From NCBI GenBank assembly GCA_003567495.1, contig PWZK01000180.1:1-5790 (forward strand): a stretch of DNA of 5,790 nt, written 5' to 3'. Below the pieces are notes generated by a model. It did not search any database and was not told the origin of the DNA. It saw only the letters and a program-made list of their open reading frames with translations. This DNA is from Candidatus Brocadiaceae bacterium (lineage in GTDB: Bacteria; Planctomycetota; Brocadiia; SM23-32). The translations under genes were made by a program, and so were the position numbers. This document shows positions 1-5,057 of this stretch, in pieces; the first letter of the stretch is position 1; every line of letters begins with the position of its first letter.

Positions 1-55
1 CCCTGTTCAGGGAAATGTGGTTGAGTTGTCCCCTTTCCCAGGGTAGAAGGCCCTT

Positions 56-95
56 CCTGTCTGCCTGCCTGGCGTCAGACAGGTCGCCAGGCAGG
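56..95. repeat. Interleaved inverted repeats (REP-like)
   Basis: Two perfect inverted pairs interlock. Arm A (CCTGTCTG, 56-63) pairs with 76-83, and arm B (CCTGCCTGGCG, 64-74) pairs with 85-95. They are separated only by single T residues at 75 and 84. Because each stem uses the other's arm as its loop, the two hairpins should be mutually exclusive. A full pseudoknot would need connecting loops, and here those have 0 or 1 nt. No T-run follows on either strand, so it does not look like a standard terminator. It may be a dispersed GC-rich palindromic element. Confidence 0.75.
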
Positions 96-130
96 TCATT
101 TCAGGACGCTGCGGATGTGCATCCCATATC

Positions 131-185
131 CGTTGCCGTTTATGCCGTTGCCGTTTATGCCGTTGCCGTTTATGCCGTTGCCGTT
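131..185. repeat. 15-nt tandem repeat, about 3.6 copies
   Basis: The unit CGTTGCCGTTTATGC starts at 131, 146 and 161, with a partial fourth copy at 176. The partial copy diverges into the heptamer array at about 186. Copies 1 to 3 are identical, which implies recent expansion. No gene covers it. The inner CCGTT word recurs at the edges of the AT-rich arrays in this window. Confidence 0.9.
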
Positions 186-186
186 C

Positions 187-449
187 ATTCGTAATTCATA
201 ATTCAAAATTCGTAATTGTCTTTCCTATTCATAATTCATAATTGTCTTTCCTATTCATAATTCATAATTCATAATTCATAATTGTCTTTCCTATTCATAA
301 TTCATAATTCATAATTGTCTTTCCTATTCGTAATTCATAATTCAAAATTCGTAATTGTCTTTCCTATTCATAATTCATAATTCATAATTCATAATTGTCT
401 TCCCTATTCATAATTCATAATTGTCTTTCCTATTCATAATTCATAATTG
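187..449. repeat. Hierarchical AT-rich heptamer array
   Basis: The array is built from heptamers ATAATTC and variants GTAATTC and AAAATTC, broken up by a 13-nt spacer GTCTTTCCTATTC. Spacers start at 218, 244, 284, 317, 357, 397 and 423; the copy at 397 has one change (TCTTCCC). Distances between them are 26, 40, 33, 40, 40 and 26, which equals 19 plus 7 times 1, 3, 2, 3, 3 and 1. The array ends 4 bases before the stop codon of the FHA gene at 453-455, so it forms the immediate downstream region of that gene. It fills the rest of the 452-base region without a gene. Confidence 0.95.
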
Positions 450-452
450 CCG

Positions 453-2189
453 TTAGTCACGCTGAGAAAATTTGCAGAACTGAGCTTCAGCGTTTCCCGC
501 CATTATTTCCATATCAGTTCCAAGCGGGGCAGCGTCGCCGGGTTCGACCTGTACTCCGTTTATTTCTGCGGCGTGGCTGATGCTCTCCAGCCAGAACCTG
601 TCTGCGAATCTCAGTAGCCTAAACACCGGAACACCTTCTTCGGGCTTTAAGAATTCGCTGTCCGAAGTCTGCCCGATATTCATCCATCGGTAAATTATCA
701 CATAACATTCCCTTTCGCCAAGGTTTCCCATTCGCTCTAACTTTACCGCACGCAATCCATGCTTTTTGGCCAGCCTCCACAGCGAACCGGGCCGGCCGAG
801 TGATTTGTAGCGCGATTGTCTCGAAACACCGCTTTTACCGGCCAAAAGAGGTGTTATTTTCAAAGACATCACTGAGGCCACGTTGACTTCTGAAGGTTTT
901 TCCAACGGCAAACACACTTCACCCTCAACTTTTTCGCCGTTTACAGTGCTGCCCATTGTGGTATCATTATCGACAAGTTTCAGGCCGTCTTTATCGAGTT
1001 TAAGTATAATATGGGTTCGCGAAATCTTCAATGAATATTCGTCGTTCCGAACGCTGCGGGGCAAAAGGCGCAACATTATATCATTGTCACGGCGGTTGCG
1101 CCCCATATTGATTTTTTCGTCGCTTATAAAGGCAGCATAAGAGCAACCGTACATGAGGCAGGCGCGATCTATTTCTTCTCCCTCATGCGTCAATTCATCA
1201 ACTATTTTCACCGGCCTGGAGGCGGCAGCAACGCTTTCGTCCGGATCAAGTGTGATCTGCTGCCAGTTAGGCTCATATTTCCTGGTTATAAGGTCATTGA
1301 CGGTTTTCACAACACCTTTATGAATATCTTCTTTAACCTGGTTGCGCACGCTGTTGCCGTAACCGATATCACCACCAGCCTTCAGGCTCTGGTCAATATT
1401 CAAAGTCAGGTTCTGGGGAGTAAGATTTTCATCTAGTACCTGAAACGTCTGCTGGGCGGTAAAAGCCCTTTCAACACCGTCAAACTTATATTTAAGCGTA
1501 AGGTTCGTCAGGTGTTCTCCGGCTACAGAGGCATGGATCTGGAGTTTATAGACGCGGCGTTGGTGGGGTCTGAGATAGACCGTGCATGATTTTTCCCCTT
1601 CCTTAAACTGAGGGCTTTTTATCGACAATTCAGCCCGCGGAATGCGGCGATCACTTTTATTCACAAATGCAAAGTCCAGCACGGCCATGCGTTTTTCCAT
1701 ATAAAAGCGGCTGTCGTTGATTTGAAGTTCGACCACCGACATGTCCGGATCGCTGTGATCCCGCCCGCCGGAGGTCACCGCCTTTCTGGCCTCCTCTTCC
1801 ATACCGGCGGCCTTGCTATCGGTTATGCTCAATTCCTCCCTGACGCTGTCGAGCTGCCGGCGGTCTTTTTCATCGATTACCCCGTCTTCCCACGCGTCTT
1901 CGACGGCTTCTTTATATTTGTCTGCATGTTCTTCAAACGGGGTCCCTTCGTCGCCGGGCACGTCAGGTTCACCGGACTGCGGGTGGTCCTTCTCACTATG
2001 GACGGCACCTTCGCCCGGCTCTTCGGCGTCCTTCGGGCCAATTTCGGTTTCAACTTGAGGTGGTGTTTCTTCTTCATCTTTCTTTTCAGGTGCAGCATCC
2101 TCGGAGTTTGTCACGGGCGCACCGCATTCTGAGCAGAACCTCGCCACTTCGTTTTCAAGCTCTTCTCCGCACTGTTTGCATGTATTCAT
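453..2189 (-). CDS. Zinc-ribbon protein with a canonical and a degenerate FHA domain
   Basis: This is a 578-residue soluble protein with no membrane segment. Residues 4, 7, 19 and 22 are the four cysteines of an N-terminal zinc ribbon (CKQC, then CSEC). An acidic, Pro/Glu-rich linker follows to about 88. Residues 89-137 form a small helical module with an AWEDGVIDEKD motif. Residues 150-255 look like a beta-sandwich (Ig/CARDB-like), which is a weak call. Residues 355-445 are a clear FHA domain: GR at 363-364, SRTH at 390-393 and a GSTVNG strand at 413-418. Residues 495-575 look like a second, degenerate FHA domain (MNIGQ, FWLE, INGVQV) without the SRxH motif. FHA domains bind phosphothreonine, so a signalling or scaffolding role is likely. 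The zinc ribbon starts three residues after the ATG, which fixes the start although no strong Shine-Dalgarno precedes it. The gene is last in the series, 142 nt after the membrane-protein gene. The partner is unknown. Confidence 0.88.
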   Translation of the reverse strand: MNTCKQCGEELENEVARFCSECGAPVTNSEDAAPEKKDEEETPPQVETEIGPKDAEEPGEGAVHSEKDHPQSGEPDVPGDEGTPFEEHADKYKEAVEDAWEDGVIDEKDRRQLDSVREELSITDSKAAGMEEEARKAVTSGGRDHSDPDMSVVELQINDSRFYMEKRMAVLDFAFVNKSDRRIPRAELSIKSPQFKEGEKSCTVYLRPHQRRVYKLQIHASVAGEHLTNLTLKYKFDGVERAFTAQQTFQVLDENLTPQNLTLNIDQSLKAGGDIGYGNSVRNQVKEDIHKGVVKTVNDLITRKYEPNWQQITLDPDESVAAASRPVKIVDELTHEGEEIDRACLMYGCSYAAFISDEKINMGRNRRDNDIMLRLLPRSVRNDEYSLKISRTHIILKLDKDGLKLVDNDTTMGSTVNGEKVEGEVCLPLEKPSEVNVASVMSLKITPLLAGKSGVSRQSRYKSLGRPGSLWRLAKKHGLRAVKLERMGNLGERECYVIIYRWMNIGQTSDSEFLKPEEGVPVFRLLRFADRFWLESISHAAEINGVQVEPGDAAPLGTDMEIMAGNAEAQFCKFSQRD

Positions 2190-2240
2190 TTTGATGACTC
2201 GTTTATGAAAGTTATATGCCGCCCTGAAAGCTGGGGTTGG

Positions 2241-2262
2241 TTTTTTTTCCGTTTCCGTTTCC
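2241..2262. repeat. Pyrimidine tract with three TTTCCG-like hexamers
   Basis: An eight-T run is followed by CCGTTTCCGTTTCC. On the transcribed (minus) strand this is a purine tract of GGAAAC units and eight A residues, about 50-70 nt upstream of the FHA-gene start. It could affect expression or be prone to slippage, but no promoter can be assigned with confidence. Confidence 0.5.
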
Positions 2263-2263
2263 G

Positions 2264-2288
2264 CCGTTTTATTCGTAATTGGCTTTCC
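2264..2288. repeat. Short member of the AT-rich repeat family
   Basis: This stretch reads CCGTTTTATTCGTAATTGG followed by CTTTCC. It has the same left edge (CCGTT, ATTCGTAATT) and right edge (G-CTTTCC) as the large array at 187-449 but no extra heptamers. It lies in the 142-nt gap downstream of the membrane-protein gene, which ends at 2332. Confidence 0.7.
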
Positions 2289-2331
2289 CCTGCTATGTCG
2301 TCTTCCTTTCAGAACGATGCAGGCTTGTATT

Positions 2332-3180
2332 TTACGCTTCCAGTTTCAGAGCAAACTCCATTATTTTGTAATTATAAAACAGCGCAGCTCCGCCGGCAAT
2401 TAAAATCACCGCCAGGGTGACCCACGACGCCGGTGCGGCGCCCAGCAAAAGAAAGGCAAGCAGCACGTCGAAGGCGGTATAAATGCCAAGCATTGAGACA
2501 TTTATCCCATTTGATTCCTTCCGTACCATAGCCCTGATGAAACTGATGCTCACCACCGGAAGCAGCAGAACGATGAGAACCCAGGCCAAAAGCCGCGTAA
2601 GCCAGGTCGCAGCGGAACCGGCCCGCACCCCGGAAACGGCCGAAAGCGCCGACGCCGGCAGCTTGCGGTTGTAGCGCTTATTTAAAAGCGTATCGCCTGA
2701 CGCCGTTTCCGCAAGGGTAATTTCTATATCGACGACTGCGCCTTCCGGAGATGATTCAAAGGCATGAACCGTGCCGAAGATGACCGATTCAGCATCGAGA
2801 GACCGGCCGCGTTCCAATGCCTTATCAAGCGTATCATAGGTGCGGTGACGCATGCGAAACAGTGAGCGCGCCTTGTAAGCGGAAGTCGTATCCCGCAGAT
2901 CGAATATGCCGCTGTGTTCGATGGTGGAACGCAGGGAATTGGTTATATAGTCGGTCGGATCGTTTCTTAAATGGAGCAAAGCGGCGTTTCGAACGCTTCC
3001 CCGGTTCTCATGGAGATCATGCAACATTTCGGGGGTCATCTCGCCGGCAAGCTCGCGACGAGCAGGGCCCGCCTCCGGTTTTCTTGGCCCCAGACTATCC
3101 CAGCCCAGCCAGGCAAGAGAACCGACAAGCAAGATGGGACCGAATTTCGACAGTATTGAAATGGGCGATCTGATGATCAT
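2332..3180 (-). CDS. Membrane protein with a CsgG/LpoB-like extracytoplasmic domain
   Basis: This is a 282-residue protein that I do not recognise as a named gene. One hydrophobic segment lies near residues 10-27. A soluble region of about 50-175 follows, then three further membrane segments near 193-215, 228-248 and 251-270. The short basic loop between the second and third segments (RAMVRKE) suggests a cytoplasmic side, which places the soluble domain outside the membrane. That domain has the pattern of CsgG/LpoB/FlgO-like domains: a helix ending in 'SGIFDL', a stretch 'ALERGRSLDAESVIFGTV' that would pair with a strand, and then two strands with 'TLAETASGDTLL'. Family members are usually lipoproteins, so anchoring by four helices is odd. 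No lipobox cysteine is visible. The start is supported by a near-perfect Shine-Dalgarno sequence 8 nt upstream. The gene lies 110 nt downstream of the ATPase gene. A structural role next to the ESCRT-like pair is inference only. Confidence 0.85.
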   Translation of the reverse strand: MIIRSPISILSKFGPILLVGSLAWLGWDSLGPRKPEAGPARRELAGEMTPEMLHDLHENRGSVRNAALLHLRNDPTDYITNSLRSTIEHSGIFDLRDTTSAYKARSLFRMRHRTYDTLDKALERGRSLDAESVIFGTVHAFESSPEGAVVDIEITLAETASGDTLLNKRYNRKLPASALSAVSGVRAGSAATWLTRLLAWVLIVLLLPVVSISFIRAMVRKESNGINVSMLGIYTAFDVLLAFLLLGAAPASWVTLAVILIAGGAALFYNYKIMEFALKLEA

Positions 3181-3188
3181 ATCGATTT

Positions 3189-3197
3189 ACCTCCTCT
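3189..3197 (-). promoter_or_regulatory. Strong Shine-Dalgarno for the CsgG/LpoB-like gene
   Basis: The minus strand reads AGAGGAGGT with 8 nt before the ATG at 3180. This is close to the full anti-16S complement and the best ribosome site in the window. It fixes the start and shows that this gene can be translated independently of the ATPase gene, which ends 110 nt upstream. Confidence 0.85.
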
Positions 3198-3246
3198 TTT
3201 GGTAGTCTGGATTCCCGCTGCGCATCCTGATTTCTAATTCCACCAC

Positions 3247-3292
3247 GCCGTTTTATTCGTAATTCATAATTCGTAATTCATAATTGCCTTTC
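3247..3292. repeat. Medium member of the AT-rich repeat family
   Basis: From GCCGTTTTATTCG the sequence runs through alternating GTAATTC and ATAATTC heptamers to ATTGCCTTTC. Its last bases overlap the TGA stop of the ATPase gene (3291-3293). It shares both edges with the copies at 187-449 and 2264-2288. Confidence 0.8.
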
Positions 3293-4406
3293 AATCCCCG
3301 CTTCTGAATTTCTCATATTTTGCTATCGTCCTTTTGGTGACAGACAGGCGCATATCGTCTATTATTGACATAATATCGGCGGCTTCCAGACGCTGATCCT
3401 CCCCGCTTGCTATTTCGCGCTCGTATGGCGCGTCTTTGGCACGTTCGCAGAGCCCTTCAAGGTCGGCGCCGGTATAGCCTTCAGTTCGAGTTGCTATAAC
3501 GTCTAAATCAAAATCCTCAGACAACGGTATGCCGTCCAGGTTCATAGCAATTATTCTGCGGCGCGCCGGCAGGTCGGGCATCGGCACAAAAATCAGTTCA
3601 CCAAACCGACCGGTCCTCAGCGCTGCTTCGTCCATATCCCACGGCCGGTTTGTAGCACCCAGTAGCAAAAGACCGCTGTGGCGTCCATCCAGGCCGTCAA
3701 CCTGTGACAGAAACTCCGGTATCACCCTGTTCATCACCGTGGAGTCGCCGCCGCGCCGGGAAACTATGGCCTCTGTTTCATCCATAAATATAACCGCGCG
3801 AGAACGCTCGCGTGCGGCTTCAAAGAGTTTCTGCAGGTTGCGTTCGGCATCCCCCACCCATTTGCTTATGATATCGCTGCATTTGACTGAGAAAAAGGTC
3901 GCATCCACCTCTGCGGCGATAGCCCTCGCTATCATGGTCTTGCCGTTACCGGGCGGGCCGTAAAGCAGCACGCCGCCGCCTTTCTGTTTGCGGTATTTTT
4001 CGGTCACTTCCGGATGCTGGAACGGGTATATTACGCGCCTTCTGATAAGGTCCTTAACGTCTTCAAGCCCCGCCACATCGTCCATCTTAACGTCCGGCAG
4101 TTCGTTTACAATCCACTTCTCGCTGTTTGTCGCCGCCACATCGCCGTTTTTAGCCGCCGCACCGCCCTTTGATGACACGCTCGATGTATGTTCGGGCATC
4201 GACCGGGCAAGCTGCAGCAGCCTGCGCGCTTTTTTCTTTCGCACCTTCTGCAGTTCGCCTTCTGACTCTGCGGCGAGTTTATACAGCATCTCGGCGGCCT
4301 TAAGCAGGCTCATGCGTGCCAGGCCGTGTTCGCCCTTCCGGTGGGCTTTGAGCCCTCGCTGGTAGTAGCGCTTGAAATGGTCGAGGTAAAACTGCTGCCT
4401 GCTCAT
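3291..4406 (-). CDS. Vps4/CdvC-like AAA ATPase with N-terminal MIT-like domain
   Basis: This 371-residue protein matches the layout and length of archaeal CdvC. Residues 7-68 form a three-helix MIT/TPR-like bundle, followed by a Ser/Gly/Ala-rich linker (70-97). The AAA module starts at about 106 (MDDVAGLEDVK). Walker A is GPPGNGKT at 150-157 and Walker B is VIFMDE at 205-210. Pore loop 1 is SKWVG at 181-185, a hallmark of the Vps4/katanin/spastin group. Sensor 1 lies in GATNRPW (250-256), and arginine-finger candidates are R264 and R267. EGYTGADL is at 309-316. The C-terminal helix (LSVTKRTIAKYEKF, 354-367) resembles the closing helix of CdvC/Vps4. The beta domain insertion of eukaryotic Vps4 is absent. 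By family, this enzyme would use ATP to pull apart ESCRT-III filaments at the membrane. Its ATG overlaps the stop of the ESCRT-III-like gene by 4 bp, so translation is probably coupled. Katanin-like or Cdc48-like ATPases are weaker alternatives. Confidence 0.93.
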   Translation of the reverse strand: MSRQQFYLDHFKRYYQRGLKAHRKGEHGLARMSLLKAAEMLYKLAAESEGELQKVRKKKARRLLQLARSMPEHTSSVSSKGGAAAKNGDVAATNSEKWIVNELPDVKMDDVAGLEDVKDLIRRRVIYPFQHPEVTEKYRKQKGGGVLLYGPPGNGKTMIARAIAAEVDATFFSVKCSDIISKWVGDAERNLQKLFEAARERSRAVIFMDETEAIVSRRGGDSTVMNRVIPEFLSQVDGLDGRHSGLLLLGATNRPWDMDEAALRTGRFGELIFVPMPDLPARRRIIAMNLDGIPLSEDFDLDVIATRTEGYTGADLEGLCERAKDAPYEREIASGEDQRLEAADIMSIIDDMRLSVTKRTIAKYEKFRSGD

Positions 4407-4999
4407 TTTTCCTGCTCCAATTCATTTTTAATTTCGTCGAGGCCCTCTTCTATCTCCTTATCCACGGACTGCTCGGCCTGTGCGGCCTCGCTGTCGATCA
4501 GGCCTTCTATTTCCTCATCGGACACTGCAGCGCCGTCTTCTTCCGCCGGTTCGCCGAGCATCGAGCCGGAGGCGCTGGAGAGAAACAGATCTATACGCTG
4601 CTCCATCGACTGCGCCTTGCCCATAGCCATCTCAAAATCTTTCTGTGTTTTTACCATATCGTCCGCTTTAAACAGATCGGCGATGGTTTTACTGACGCCG
4701 GTAAGCGCCTTAGCGAACTGGCCGTGCGCTTCGGCCTGTTCTTTCATCTGCGTGGCGATCTTGAGCGTCAGTTTCTGGTGATCGAGCCGCCGCCGCTGGC
4801 TCATCGTGGCTTTGAGCGCTTTTTTTGCCAGCTCACACTGCTGCAAAGCGCCGGCGCTTTTGGCCTCGCGCGCGGACTTAAGGTAGCCCGCCTCCTGTTT
4901 CTTGAGTTTCTTTATCTGCGAGTCAAACATCCCAAGCGTCTTCTGAATCTGGATGTTGCGCTCGATGCGTCGTTCTTCTTTTGACTTGAATAGCGGCAT
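4403..4999 (-). CDS. ESCRT-III (Snf7/CHMP/CdvB)-like membrane-remodelling protein
   Basis: This is a 198-residue, almost wholly helical protein. The short N-terminus MPLFKSKEERR is basic, as in many CHMP proteins. Residues 10-45 form a Lys/Arg-rich helix. A hinge (SAG, 48-50) leads into a long second helix (51-108) with heptad-like spacing, where AKKALKATMSQRRRLDHQ recalls the CHMP helix 2. A Met-rich helix (M115, M124, M126, M132) and a short segment to 147 follow. After an acidic linker comes DEEIEGLID (161-169), then a last acidic helix (177-197) that could be a MIT-interacting motif. The basic-then-acidic layout and the length of about 200 residues fit ESCRT-III. PspA/Vipp1 is less likely because their N-terminal signature is absent. 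A generic coiled-coil protein is the main alternative, but direct coupling to a Vps4-like ATPase gene supports the call. The start has only a G-rich stretch upstream (5006-5011) as a ribosome site. Confidence 0.85.
   Translation of the reverse strand: MPLFKSKEERRIERNIQIQKTLGMFDSQIKKLKKQEAGYLKSAREAKSAGALQQCELAKKALKATMSQRRRLDHQKLTLKIATQMKEQAEAHGQFAKALTGVSKTIADLFKADDMVKTQKDFEMAMGKAQSMEQRIDLFLSSASGSMLGEPAEEDGAAVSDEEIEGLIDSEAAQAEQSVDKEIEEGLDEIKNELEQEK
4410..4418 (-). promoter_or_regulatory. Ribosome site of the ATPase inside the ESCRT-III-like gene
   Basis: The minus strand reads GGAGCAGGA just before the ATG at 4406. The GGAG has an 8-nt spacing and the AGGA only 3 nt. The site lies inside the last codons of the upstream gene, and the ATG overlaps its TGA stop. 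This supports translational coupling of the two proteins. Confidence 0.65.
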
Positions 5000-5057
5000 G
5001 ACCTGCCCCCCGTAGTTAAAGACAATACGTATCGAAAACTAAAAATGACGTTGTTAA

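Noticed and set aside
56..95. Intrinsic terminator
   Set aside because: There is a strong stem, but no T-run follows it on either strand, and it lies more than 350 nt past the FHA-gene stop.
187..449. CRISPR array
   Set aside because: The repeated unit is 7 nt and the intervening 13-nt segments are nearly identical. A CRISPR has longer constant repeats and unique spacers.
1722..2132. 136-codon open frame on the plus strand
   Set aside because: It lies fully inside the FHA gene, opposite its acidic linker, has no recognisable domain, and is best explained as a shadow of the minus-strand gene.
3529..4781. Plus-strand open frames of 125 to 151 codons
   Set aside because: They lie antisense to the ATPase and ESCRT-III-like genes, whose minus-strand products have clear family motifs. 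Their translations are low-complexity Ser/Arg-rich text.
4403..4999. PspA/Vipp1 family protein
   Set aside because: The typical PspA N-terminus and length of about 220 residues or more are absent. The acidic C-terminal helix and coupling to a Vps4-like ATPase fit CHMP/CdvB better, though a profile search should confirm this.
5025..5032. Palindrome ATACGTAT as an operator upstream of the ESCRT-III-like gene
   Set aside because: An 8-bp palindrome in AT-rich DNA is likely by chance, and no second copy or promoter boxes were found.
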